From: Candidatus Alistipes intestinigallinarum | GTDB lineage: Bacteria > Bacteroidota > Bacteroidia > Bacteroidales > Rikenellaceae | Assembly: GCA_019115745.1 (NCBI GenBank) | Contig: DXDA01000036.1 | Location: forward strand, 29,601 to 93,600 | Direction: 5' to 3' | Length of the DNA: 64,000 bases | Shown here: positions 35,728 through 45,193 of the stretch, piece by piece | Layout of the letters: each line of letters begins with the position of its first letter | How positions within the stretch are numbered: the first letter of the stretch is position 1 | The notes under the pieces: model-generated | The model's database searches: none | Told to the model about the DNA's origin: nothing | The model's input: only the letters and a program-made list of their open reading frames with translations | Translations under genes and position numbers: made by a program

Positions 35728-38700
35728 ATGAAGCACGAACGACACCTCTGTGCTGCGAGGAAACTGTTTTTCCGAATTTCCGTTCTGTGTCTTGCATTCC
35801 TGTGCTTATGGCCGGGTGCTGCATTACCACAGTCCGGGAATACAATCAACACCATTGAAAATTGCACGGTCCGTATAGTGGACTCCGAAGGACAGCCCGT
35901 ATCGGGAGCCGCCGTTGTTGTCAAAGGCAGCAATCGAGGCGAAATCTCCGATGCGAAGGGCCTTTGCCGGTTTCGCAAGATCCCGGGCAATGCCATTCTG
36001 ACCGTTACCTATCTCGGAATGACTGCTCGGGAAACTCCCTTGAATGGACGTACTGAAATTACCATCACGTTGGCAGAGGAGAGCCTTCAAATGGATGAGC
36101 TCGTTGTGGTCGGGTATGGAGTACAACGCAAGCGGGATTTGTCCGGGGCCATTGCCCAGGTGAAAGGTGATGTGATCAATGAATTTGCCAATCTTTCGGT
36201 AGCCTCGGCTCTTCAGGGCCGAGTCTCGGGTGTCCAGATCAATCAACTCAACGGACAGCCCGGAGCCGGTATTCAGGTTCGTATCCGCGGTGCTAATTCG
36301 ATTAAGGGCGATAACGAGCCGCTGTGGATCATCAACGGATTTCCCGGGGATATCAATATGATCAATACTTCGGATATTGAATCGGTCGAGATTCTGAAAG
36401 ATGCCTCGGCAACGGCTATCTACGGATCCCGAGGAGCCAATGGCGTAGTCATCGTTACGACGAAAAGCGCCAAACAGGGCGATGTGAAAGTCACCTATGA
36501 CGGCAGTGTCGGAATTCAAAGCCTTGCCAAACAGATGGAGATGCTCAGCGGCGACGAGTATATGATCTATCTGAATAAAAAGGCCGAAATCAACGATCTG
36601 CCGGCCGTCTTCACGGAAAAACAAATTCAGGAAAACACGTTCAATACCAATTGGCAGGATGAGGTTTTCCGGACGGCGGTCATTACCAACCATGCCGTAG
36701 ACATTACTGGCGGCAACTCTAAGTTCCAGGGTTCGCTCGGTGCCAGTTATTTCAATCAGGAGGGAATCGTCAAAAAAAGCGGATATGAGCGTATCTCGCT
36801 GCGTACCGATCTCAACTACAATATTTCGAAATATGTGTCAGCTTCTGCGAATATCATTTTCAGCCGTTCGAACCATGATCAGATGAATTCCCAGGGCGGC
36901 AGCCGCGGTTCCTCGGTAATCGGAGCTGCATTGGTTACCTCACCGCTTGCTACGCCGCATTATGATGATGGAACCTGGAATGATTTCCAGACTCAACCGG
37001 CGGCCGGGACCAATCCGCTTGCCTATCTTTACGAAATCAAGAACAAGTGGTATGCAAACCGTATTTTGGCCAATGCTGCGCTGACGATTAAACCGGTCGA
37101 CGGCCTGTCCATACAGCTTGCCGCAAACATTTCCAATAATCAGAACAGAAAGGATTATACCAAATCACTCGACTATCCGAATTCCGACGGTGCGGCATCC
37201 ATTTCGTTGGGTGAAACTCTGGGTATTACCAGCAACAATATCATTACATACGACAAGGGCTTCGGGAAACATCATATCAACGTCATGGGCGGTATTACGT
37301 ATGAAGAGAGTACGTCGAAAACCGTTGGGACCGGCACCGGTACCGGATTCCTCAGTGATGTGGTGGAGTCCTACGACATGAATGCCGCTGAAGTAAAAGG
37401 GTTGCCGACATCGGGGTATTCGAACTGGAAATTACTTTCATTTCTTGGGCGTTTCAATTATAATTACGACAATCGGTACCTTCTGACCGTGAATTTCCGG
37501 GCCGACGGATCGTCGCGTTACAGCAGAGGCAACAAATGGGGATATTTCCCTTCGGCGGCTGTGGCGTGGCGTATTTCCCAGGAACGTTTCATGAAGGATC
37601 TCGACTGGTTGTCGGATCTTAAGTTGCGTGTTGGGTACGGCGTGACAGGCAGTACGGCCATTTCGCCCTATTCGACGCAGAATACGCTGGAATCCGTCAA
37701 TGTCGTGTTTGATAAGACGACGGTTGTGGGGTATGCTCCGAGCGATACATATCTTGGCGGACTGCGGTGGGAGACGACCGCGCAATTAAATGTCGGTATT
37801 GATCTGGCCCTTCTTAACAACCGGATTCGTCTGACGGCCGATTATTACCATAAAAAGACGACGGACCTGCTTAATGATGTCGAGATGCCTCGGTCGAGCG
37901 GCTATACGACGGCATTGCGCAACATCGGATCGATCCGCAACTCCGGAGTCGAGGTCCAGTTCGATTCCCGTATCATCAATAAAGCTGTGAAATGGGATTT
38001 TGGGATCAACTTCTCGCTGAACCGTTCGAAAATCCTGTCGCTTTCGGAGGGTAAGGATATTTTCGGCGGCACGGTCAGCAACACGCTTCTCAGCGATCAA
38101 TTGAATTTGATGCGGGAAGGAGAGCCGATGTATCTCTTCTATGGCTACGTGGAGGATGGTTATGACGACAAGGGTCAGATCGTTTATAAGGATCTCGATG
38201 GCGTAGAGGGCATTTCGGCCGCCGATAAGACTATTATCGGGAATCCCAATCCCGATTTTCTGCTCAATTTCAACACCTCGGTCAGTTACAAGGGGTTCAC
38301 GTTGAGCGCGTTTTTCCAGGGTTCGTTCGGGAATGACATCTATTCGCTCAGTATGGTCAGCGTAGCTTACGACTATGGATATAATGCCAATGCGCTGCGC
38401 GAGGTGCTTTATGACCATTGGACCCCGGAGAATCCGAACGCGAAATATCCGAATTTGTCGCAGAATATTTCGTTGAAGATGTCCGATCGTTTTGTCTACG
38501 ACGGCAGCTACCTGCGTCTCAAGAATCTGGAACTGGGTTATGACATACCTTGCGGAAAAGGCAAGTTTATCAGCCGGGCGCGTGTTTTTGTCAGTGCTCA
38601 GAATCTGTTCACGATCACGTCCTATCCGTTTTGGGATCCGGATGTAAATGCGAATGGCGGAGGCAACTCCCTCATTCAAGGCGTAGACTCCAACTGTTAT

Positions 38701-38745
38701 CCCAGTGCCCGGACTTTCTCGCTGGGTTGCAGGCTCGTATTCTAA
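35728..38745 (+). CDS. SusC/RagA-type TonB-linked outer membrane transporter (PUL2)
   Basis: I place the start at the ATG at 35728 rather than the ORF-track start at 35449, which lies inside the HTCS gene and upstream of the promoter. The 1005-residue product has a signal peptide (FRISVLCLAFLCLWPGAALPQ), a carboxypeptidase-regulatory-like domain (about residues 45-120; VRIVDSEGQPVSGAAVVVKG), the MDELVVVGYG linker, and a plug with RIRGANSI and [18 protein letters not shown] 22-strand-type barrel follows, ending SLGCRLVF. It imports the PUL2 oligosaccharide with the following SusD. The susD ATG lies 19 bases after its stop. Confidence 0.95.
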   Translation: MKHERHLCAARKLFFRISVLCLAFLCLWPGAALPQSGNTINTIENCTVRIVDSEGQPVSGAAVVVKGSNRGEISDAKGLCRFRKIPGNAILTVTYLGMTARETPLNGRTEITITLAEESLQMDELVVVGYGVQRKRDLSGAIAQVKGDVINEFANLSVASALQGRVSGVQINQLNGQPGAGIQVRIRGANSIKGDNEPLWIINGFPGDINMINTSDIESVEILKDASATAIYGSRGANGVVIVTTKSAKQGDVKVTYDGSVGIQSLAKQMEMLSGDEYMIYLNKKAEINDLPAVFTEKQIQENTFNTNWQDEVFRTAVITNHAVDITGGNSKFQGSLGASYFNQEGIVKKSGYERISLRTDLNYNISKYVSASANIIFSRSNHDQMNSQGGSRGSSVIGAALVTSPLATPHYDDGTWNDFQTQPAAGTNPLAYLYEIKNKWYANRILANAALTIKPVDGLSIQLAANISNNQNRKDYTKSLDYPNSDGAASISLGETLGITSNNIITYDKGFGKHHINVMGGITYEESTSKTVGTGTGTGFLSDVVESYDMNAAEVKGLPTSGYSNWKLLSFLGRFNYNYDNRYLLTVNFRADGSSRYSRGNKWGYFPSAAVAWRISQERFMKDLDWLSDLKLRVGYGVTGSTAISPYSTQNTLESVNVVFDKTTVVGYAPSDTYLGGLRWETTAQLNVGIDLALLNNRIRLTADYYHKKTTDLLNDVEMPRSSGYTTALRNIGSIRNSGVEVQFDSRIINKAVKWDFGINFSLNRSKILSLSEGKDIFGGTVSNTLLSDQLNLMREGEPMYLFYGYVEDGYDDKGQIVYKDLDGVEGISAADKTIIGNPNPDFLLNFNTSVSYKGFTLSAFFQGSFGNDIYSLSMVSVAYDYGYNANALREVLYDHWTPENPNAKYPNLSQNISLKMSDRFVYDGSYLRLKNLELGYDIPCGKGKFISRARVFVSAQNLFTITSYPFWDPDVNANGGGNSLIQGVDSNCYPSARTFSLGCRLVF

Positions 38746-38764
38746 TGATCAAACAGTTAAAACT

Positions 38765-40240
38765 ATGAAACGGACTCTTTTATTAATACTCGCATTGTTC
38801 GGAGCCTCAACGCTCATCACATCCTGTGAAGAGTGGTCCTTTCTTGATGAACATCCCAAAAAAGTGGATGCCACGACCTTCATGTCCAATGCCGAAGAGG
38901 TACAAAGTGTCATTAATTCGATCTATTATCAGTTGCGCCGTGATCCCGGTTTCGGCCGTTATCTTTCGGTCTTGAGCGAAAGTCTTGCCGATTACTGTTA
39001 TGGGCGGGGGAATTATGCGACGTCTTATGCCAGCGGCCTGACGAGCGGCGGAATCGGTCTTTCCAAAGACACGTGGGCCGTACTGTACCGGGCCATCCGT
39101 TTTTCGAATCAAATCCTCTCCCAGATCGACGGCGCATCCCTCTCTCGGCTCCAGTATGAACAACTGACAGGAGAAACCCGTTATCTGCGGGCATTCAGCT
39201 ACTCATATCTTGTCAAATATTTCGGTGCCGTACCCTTTTTCGACGAAACCAACATGACCGATTTCAACAAGCCGAGAACTCCGGAGCGTGAGATCTGGGA
39301 ATTTATCGCCCGAGAGGCTGCCGATGCTGCCGGTTTGCTGCCGGAAACGGTCGTTATGGCGGGACATCCGACTCGCTATGCGGCTTTGATGTTGCGGACA
39401 GAGGCCTGCCTGTATCTGGAGGATTGGAGCGGCGCAGCCTCGGCGGCCGAAGAGATCGTGACCTCCGGGCGCTATGCGCTTGTGGAGGTTTCGGCGGCCG
39501 ATGATTTCGATGACCTCTACGGCTACAAGGCCAATGCCACGCAAGAGGAGATATTTTATTTTAAATACAATCGGGATGAAGGAGCCACTTTCCCCTGGAT
39601 GTATTTGTGCAAACCCAATCCGGTTTTTGCCACAGGTGCTTTGGGCATCTATACCGACTATGCCAACAATCGGTTTATTGCCGATTGGGATCCTGCGGAT
39701 CTTCGCTATCAGTACAGTCTTTATAAACAAACGGAGAATGGAACACTCAACAGTTTGACCAAAACCGGAATGATCTGTCTGAAGTATCGGGATCAGGAGA
39801 CCGACGGATCCACTATGGCCAACGACTTTCCCGTCTATCGCTATGCCGATGCGTTGCTCTATTATGCCGAGGCAATCTGCCGCAGGGATGGGAAACCCAA
39901 TAGTACAGCCCTGGAAATGATCAACCGGATACACCGTCGAGCCTATGGTCTGAACCCGATGCAGGCACATGCTTCGGATTACAAACTGGCGGATTATTCG
40001 ACGCAAGAGGCTTTTATGGAGTTGCTGCTCAAAGAGCGCGGTTATGAGACCATTTTTGAAGGGAAACGTTACTGCGATCTGAAGCGATGCGGAAAACTGG
40101 CCGAATATGCCGTAAAGGCCGGTCGCATCGCATCGGAGTCGGAAGTCGGAGATGCCGCTTATTGGTGGCCGATTCCGACCGATGAATTCAATTACAACAC
40201 GGCTCTTGATCCGGCTAAGGATCAAAATCCCGGATATTAA
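38765..40240 (+). CDS. SusD/RagB-type outer membrane lipoprotein (PUL2)
   Basis: The start is set at the ATG at 38765, where MKRTLLLILALFGASTLITSC gives a clear lipobox; the ORF-track start at 38705 lies inside susC. The 491-residue protein has the SusD features FLDEHPKK after the Cys, a helical middle with LTGETRYLRAFSYSYLVKYFG, and the C-terminal LLKERGYETIFEGKRYCDLKR and YWWPIPTDEF blocks. It binds the incoming glycan at the cell surface and caps SusC. The next gene starts 9 bases downstream. Confidence 0.94.
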   Translation: MKRTLLLILALFGASTLITSCEEWSFLDEHPKKVDATTFMSNAEEVQSVINSIYYQLRRDPGFGRYLSVLSESLADYCYGRGNYATSYASGLTSGGIGLSKDTWAVLYRAIRFSNQILSQIDGASLSRLQYEQLTGETRYLRAFSYSYLVKYFGAVPFFDETNMTDFNKPRTPEREIWEFIAREAADAAGLLPETVVMAGHPTRYAALMLRTEACLYLEDWSGAASAAEEIVTSGRYALVEVSAADDFDDLYGYKANATQEEIFYFKYNRDEGATFPWMYLCKPNPVFATGALGIYTDYANNRFIADWDPADLRYQYSLYKQTENGTLNSLTKTGMICLKYRDQETDGSTMANDFPVYRYADALLYYAEAICRRDGKPNSTALEMINRIHRRAYGLNPMQAHASDYKLADYSTQEAFMELLLKERGYETIFEGKRYCDLKRCGKLAEYAVKAGRIASESEVGDAAYWWPIPTDEFNYNTALDPAKDQNPGY

Positions 40241-40249
40241 ATATTTCGT

Positions 40250-41356
40250 ATGATCATGAAACAAAAATTGATTTTTTCGATAGCCTCGTTATTGGCTGCC
40301 GTATCCTGTGCCGCTCCGTCGACAGAGCTCGCCGGACGATGGCCGGAAGAGCGGGCGAATGCCTGGTATGCTTCGCTCGACTGGCCTGTTGGATTCAACT
40401 ATGTGACGGCCACGGCAATCAATCAATTCGAAATGTGGCAACAGGAATCTTTCGATCCTCAAACCATGGAGCATGAAATGAGTCTTGCAGAGGGGCTGGG
40501 TTTCAATACGGTTCGCATATTCCTGCATGATATGGTTTGGGAGGCGGATCCGGATGGGTTCAAGCAACGTATCGATCAGTTTCTCGGAATCTGTGATCAC
40601 CATGGGATCAAGGTTATAATAACCTTTTTTACCAATGGCGGACGTTTTGAAAATCCCAAACTTGGCAAACAACCGGAATCCATATCCGGAGTGCATAATT
40701 CACAGTGGATTCAAAGTCCCGGAGCTCCGGCCGTCAATGATCCTGCAGCCTGGCCGCGACTGAAAAAGTATGTGACGGATATTATGACTACATTCCGGGA
40801 CGATAATCGCATTTTGTTCTGGTGCCTTTACAACGAGCCGGAAAACTTCAAACAGGGAGCTCGAAGTCTGCCTTTGTTGCGTGAGGTATTCCGCTGGGGC
40901 CGCGAGGTCAACCCTTCGCAACCGCTTTCGTCTCCCATTTGGCTCTGTCCCGGATATCATGGCACTCGAAGCAATTATCCGATCATCAGTTTCCTGGGTG
41001 AGAACTGCGATATCATGACGTTCCATTGTTATTACGAGCCGGAAGAGATGGAGACCTTCATTTCGTACATGAAACAGTTCAACCGACCGATTGTTTGTCA
41101 GGAGTACATGGGTCGTCCGCGCTCCACATTCGCGGAGATCATGCCCATTCTCAAACGTGAACATGTCGGGGCTGTCAGTTGGGGGCTTACGGCCGGGAAA
41201 TGCAATTTTCATTTGCATTGGTCCAGCAAGTCCGGGGATCCCGAGCCGGAAATCTGGTTCCATGACATTTATCGGATGGATGGAACACCATACGATCCGC
41301 AAGAAATAGATTTCATCCGATCCATGACGCGAGATAAAAATATGAATATTCAATAA
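40250..41356 (+). CDS. GH5-like (clan GH-A) TIM-barrel glycoside hydrolase lipoprotein
   Basis: The 368-residue protein has an N-terminal signal with a lipobox (LAAVSC, Cys about 21; ATG at 40256 is an alternative start). The clan GH-A signature is present: acid/base Glu196 in FWCLYNEPENF, and the likely nucleophile Glu285 in PIVCQEYMGRP, with beta-strand blocks GFNTVRIFLHDMVW and IKVIITFFTNGG. Such enzymes hydrolyse beta-linked glycans by a retaining mechanism. The exact subfamily and substrate are not evident; relatives are often loosely named cellulase or beta-xylanase. It follows susD by 9 bases, and is the only clear hydrolase with an assignable catalytic pair in PUL2. Confidence 0.78.
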   Translation: MIMKQKLIFSIASLLAAVSCAAPSTELAGRWPEERANAWYASLDWPVGFNYVTATAINQFEMWQQESFDPQTMEHEMSLAEGLGFNTVRIFLHDMVWEADPDGFKQRIDQFLGICDHHGIKVIITFFTNGGRFENPKLGKQPESISGVHNSQWIQSPGAPAVNDPAAWPRLKKYVTDIMTTFRDDNRILFWCLYNEPENFKQGARSLPLLREVFRWGREVNPSQPLSSPIWLCPGYHGTRSNYPIISFLGENCDIMTFHCYYEPEEMETFISYMKQFNRPIVCQEYMGRPRSTFAEIMPILKREHVGAVSWGLTAGKCNFHLHWSSKSGDPEPEIWFHDIYRMDGTPYDPQEIDFIRSMTRDKNMNIQ

Positions 41357-41366
41357 TTCTACAGTC

Positions 41367-43268
41367 ATGAAATACAATCGATTAATAAATAGAATTTTCT
41401 TTTCGGGCTTGCTTTTGGCATGGGTCGCATGTGCCAAGCCGTCCGCCGATGAACATCCGAATCCGAGACCGGGAACGAATTCGGACCCGGAGCCTGTGGA
41501 TACGGAAATCACCTCGATTCAGGAGCTTAATACCGGAGAAGGATTCCTCAATTCCCATGCGAACGAGTGGCAAAACAGCCTGCTTGAAATGAATTACCGT
41601 TCGTTCATCACCTTGGAAAGCCCGCTTCTGTCGGCTGTCAATGCCCGTTATCCCCGGATCAAAAAAATGCAGGACGGCTCCTATTTGCTGATTTACCAGC
41701 AAGGATTGACGGCTCACGACGTGTATTATGCCCGCAGCAACAACCTGACTTCCTGGCAGAATGCCGAAGAGCAGCTTTTTGCAAAAACCGACATGAACCA
41801 GTATGAAAGCAATGTGGCGGATCGCGTGCTTTTTTCGTCGGCCGACGCCATTGTGCTCGATAATGGAGATGTTCTTGCCTTCGCTTCCTTCCGGCTCAAC
41901 AAGGGCTATCTGCTCAATCCCCTTAACAACGGGATCATGATGCGCCGCTCGACCGACAACGGTCGGACCTGGTCTCCGACGGAGGTGATCTACCGCGGTA
42001 CGACCTGGGAACCGTCGGCCCTTCAACTGTCGAGCAAGGAGGTTCATCTCTATTTTACGGATGCCGATCCGCTTACCGGTAATTCGGGGACCTCATTGCT
42101 TCGCTCTACGGACCGCGGTGCGACCTGGACGGCTGTAGGTAAGATCATTCGGCAAAAAGCCGGTGTGGCGACCGACGGTTCCGGACAAACGATATTTACC
42201 GATCAGATGCCCGTACCCATCCAATTGAACGGATCGGAGCGGATTGCCGTAGCATTCGAGTCTCGTTTCGGCCGTACCGGAACTTCGGAGGACCGTTATC
42301 ATCTGGGGCTGGCTTACACGTCGGACAACTGGGCGGCAGGACCTCCTGCCGGGGAGGAGGACGGCCCCGCCGAACGTCAGAGCAACCTGTTCCTGGATGA
42401 AGCCGCGCCCTATCTGCGTCAGTTCCGTTCGGGTGAAACCGTTCTCTCCTGCAACATCAACTATCTGTTCAACATGCGTATCGGCGATGCCAAAGCCTGG
42501 GAGTTCGGCCAGCCGATGCAGGCTTTTCCGGGCCGAGGCTCGTGGGGTTCCGTCGAACTGATCGATAATCACACGCTTGTAGGAGTTTATCCCGAGGCCT
42601 TTTCTCAGACGATCGATGGAACGCAGACGGATTGTGCTCGGATCCAACTGGCCAAGTTTGTCCTGAACCACCGTATCAATGCTACGCAGTTTACGCCCGA
42701 GATCATCGGCAGCAGCAAGGGATGGACACATGTACAGGATGCCCTTTTCATCGGCAGTGTCTCGGAAGCTCAGGCCGTATTCCGGTTCGCGTATGATAGC
42801 GAAAATCTGTATTGCCTTGTAGAGCGACTGGACAAGAATCTCTCCGGGGCTGATGGCCTGGACCTTCTGATTCAGAGCGGGAATGCCACGGGAGATCCCT
42901 TGCTCGTCAAGATTTCCCCTGATGCGGCCAACGGAACGCTGGTCTGCGACGACCCGGATCTCCAAATGGCGGCAAACGTGCTCGGAACCTTCGACGAAAC
43001 GGAAAACGACCGCGGATATGTCGTGGTGGTCGCCATCCCGCGCAGCAAGCTCAACACAACGATGGATCGCATTCTCTTCAACGCCATTTTGCATGATGCG
43101 GCCGGCGACGATACGTTCTCGGGGCTGACGACTTCCAACTATGAAAAATGGCTGCCTGTCGAACTCAAAGAGCCGTCGGAACCTCAACCGGAACCTGAAC
43201 CGGGCGATAACGACAACGGGCAAGGTCCTCAATGGGACAATGGAGAAGAGATAAATCCGTGGAATTAA
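41367..43268 (+). CDS. Sialidase-like beta-propeller lipoprotein with C-terminal CBM9-like domain
   Basis: The 633-residue protein has a lipobox (WVAC at about residue 22) and a Pro-rich linker. A six-bladed propeller spans about residues 70-440, with two Asp-boxes, STDNGRTWSP near 195 and STDRGATWTA near 247, and YPRIKKM as the first-blade Arg motif. After it, residues about 460-610 (FRFAYDSENLYCLVERLD, GYVVVVAIPRSKL) look like a family-9 carbohydrate-binding sandwich. The last 30 residues are an acidic tail rich in Pro and Glu. The propeller suits sialidases and several other exo-acting families, so the substrate is open. A shorter paralogue lies at 48584. Confidence 0.75.
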   Translation: MKYNRLINRIFFSGLLLAWVACAKPSADEHPNPRPGTNSDPEPVDTEITSIQELNTGEGFLNSHANEWQNSLLEMNYRSFITLESPLLSAVNARYPRIKKMQDGSYLLIYQQGLTAHDVYYARSNNLTSWQNAEEQLFAKTDMNQYESNVADRVLFSSADAIVLDNGDVLAFASFRLNKGYLLNPLNNGIMMRRSTDNGRTWSPTEVIYRGTTWEPSALQLSSKEVHLYFTDADPLTGNSGTSLLRSTDRGATWTAVGKIIRQKAGVATDGSGQTIFTDQMPVPIQLNGSERIAVAFESRFGRTGTSEDRYHLGLAYTSDNWAAGPPAGEEDGPAERQSNLFLDEAAPYLRQFRSGETVLSCNINYLFNMRIGDAKAWEFGQPMQAFPGRGSWGSVELIDNHTLVGVYPEAFSQTIDGTQTDCARIQLAKFVLNHRINATQFTPEIIGSSKGWTHVQDALFIGSVSEAQAVFRFAYDSENLYCLVERLDKNLSGADGLDLLIQSGNATGDPLLVKISPDAANGTLVCDDPDLQMAANVLGTFDETENDRGYVVVVAIPRSKLNTTMDRILFNAILHDAAGDDTFSGLTTSNYEKWLPVELKEPSEPQPEPEPGDNDNGQGPQWDNGEEINPWN

Positions 43269-43289
43269 CCGACTCAAAAATTCAAACCC

Positions 43290-45170
43290 ATGAAAACTCG
43301 TCATATTCTGACTATTTTCGCGCTGTCCTTCGTTTTTGGATCATGCTCAAATTACGAAGAGACCGATGTGATTCCCGAATCTCTACAAACAGAGTCTATC
43401 ATCGGCATATTGAATCCGCTGTCGCGTACCTCGTTGGATCTCTCGCGGAATGTCGTATGGAATTCCGGGGACCGGATCCGTATTTTCGGGGAAAGCGTTC
43501 CTGCGGGAGCCGTTTACACAACTACATCGGACAATACCCGTACCGGGATTTTTTTGCCGGAAGAGGAACAGTCCGTCGTAAACGATGCGGTTCGTTATGC
43601 AGTCTATCCGGCCGATGCTGCCTCCGGAACTCTTGCTGCAACTTCGCTTGAGGTTGATTTCTCGGCCTTGGCGGAACAATCCTATTATTCGGCGCTTGGC
43701 GGAGGAACCGGCATTTCGACATTGCCGATGATTGCGAGATCGGAAGACAAAGCCTTTTCGTTCCAGAATCTTTGCGGCGGCGTGTTGTTGCAGCTCAACG
43801 ACTACCAATCGCTTGGAATCAAGATTAAAACGGTGGTCATGACCGCTGCTGACGGCAAACAAATTGCGGGAATGGCTTCGGTGGATCTCGAAAGCGGAAC
43901 GATCGCACTGGGATCGGACGGTGATCACTCGTCCGTTACGGTGAATTGCGGCGACGGGGCCAATATTTCTTCCGGCGGGGATCTGTCGAAAAATGCGGGA
44001 TTCATCCTGTTCCTTCCGGCGGCAACCTATGATGGTCTCGAATTCGTCCTCACCGACACCGAAGGGCGGTGTTACGAAATTGCGACCCGACAATCGGTAA
44101 CCGTAACGGCCGGAGTCGTTACGCCGCTGCAGGCTCTTCCCCTGACGATCTATTATGGCTCGTCGAACTGTTACTGGACGTCAGGTGCCGGGAGTGTCGA
44201 GATCGACGTAACGCCTTATTATACCTTCAGCGAAAAATTCGAACACGAGAATTTGAAATGCCTCAACGAATCCGGAGCCGTTGCCGGGCTTCCGACCCAG
44301 GTGCGGATCGTCTGGCAGCAGGCTGCAACCGACGAATCCGGGGATGTGATCTCGACCCCGACACTCGACCATGCGACGCTCCGGGTCCCGACGACCGGGA
44401 AAAAGGGCAATGCCGTAGTTGCCGTATGCGATTCCGAGGGGACGATTCTCTGGTCGTATCACATTTGGGTCAGTGAAGCCGAAGACATCGCCTGGAAAAA
44501 TGAGGCTTTGGGCAACTTCCACATGCTTGACCGGAATCTGGGCGCTACATCGACCACACAGAAGGATCCGAATGCCTATGGCCTCTTTTATCAGTGGGGT
44601 CGCAAAGATCCTTTAGCCCGGAATCTGGCAGCCGTACGGCCCACGGGAAATCCTTATGAGAGTGAAACGAGCTCTTTGGAACAGACCCTCGAAGCGACGG
44701 CCGAGACCGGAACCATCGCTTATGCCATCCAGCACCCGGATACACGTTTGCTGGCTGCAACCGACTGGCAGGTTGCCGGACGTATCAATGGACTGTGGGG
44801 GAATGCGAATGGGACGATCGAGGAGGGAACGGGAATCAAGACGGTTTTCGATCCGTGCCCTGCGGGGTACCGCGTGCCTGAAGAGCTGGCCTATGCCGGC
44901 CTGACCGACAAGGACAAGGGTAACTGCAACAATCAATACGGGCATATGTTTGATGTCGACGGAGCCGGGACGACTTCGTATTTCCCGACGGCCGGCTATC
45001 TGGAAAAGAATAAGGATGTGATCAAATACCTGGAATACCGCGGTTATTTGTGGACCAATGTCCCCGGGGCAACCGGAGCCTATTATTTCTATTACAACAA
45101 TGCCAATCTGAATCGAACGGGGCTCGATCGGGCTGCCGGATGCCCGATTCGCTGCATCAAGGTCGAGTAG
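43290..45170 (+). CDS. Fimbrillin-like lipoprotein with FISUMP-like C-terminal domain
   Basis: The 626-residue protein begins MKTRHILTIFALSFVFGSC, lipobox Cys at 19. Its first half resembles the fimbrillin/Mfa-like family: SRTSLDLSRNVVWNSGDRIRIFG is the usual early block, followed by a beta-rich region ending FILFLPAATYDGLEFVLTD. The second half contains WKNEALGNFHMLDRNLGATS, GLFYQWGRKDP, FDPCPAGYRVPEE and GCPIRCIKVE, the pattern of Fibrobacter-type major paralogous (FISUMP) domains. In a PUL such a protein is likely a surface glycan-binding or adhesion component; no enzymatic residues are seen. It lies 21 bases after the propeller gene. Confidence 0.72.
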   Translation: MKTRHILTIFALSFVFGSCSNYEETDVIPESLQTESIIGILNPLSRTSLDLSRNVVWNSGDRIRIFGESVPAGAVYTTTSDNTRTGIFLPEEEQSVVNDAVRYAVYPADAASGTLAATSLEVDFSALAEQSYYSALGGGTGISTLPMIARSEDKAFSFQNLCGGVLLQLNDYQSLGIKIKTVVMTAADGKQIAGMASVDLESGTIALGSDGDHSSVTVNCGDGANISSGGDLSKNAGFILFLPAATYDGLEFVLTDTEGRCYEIATRQSVTVTAGVVTPLQALPLTIYYGSSNCYWTSGAGSVEIDVTPYYTFSEKFEHENLKCLNESGAVAGLPTQVRIVWQQAATDESGDVISTPTLDHATLRVPTTGKKGNAVVAVCDSEGTILWSYHIWVSEAEDIAWKNEALGNFHMLDRNLGATSTTQKDPNAYGLFYQWGRKDPLARNLAAVRPTGNPYESETSSLEQTLEATAETGTIAYAIQHPDTRLLAATDWQVAGRINGLWGNANGTIEEGTGIKTVFDPCPAGYRVPEELAYAGLTDKDKGNCNNQYGHMFDVDGAGTTSYFPTAGYLEKNKDVIKYLEYRGYLWTNVPGATGAYYFYYNNANLNRTGLDRAAGCPIRCIKVE

Positions 45171-45193
45171 GAATCAATCACGGAAGAGGAAAA

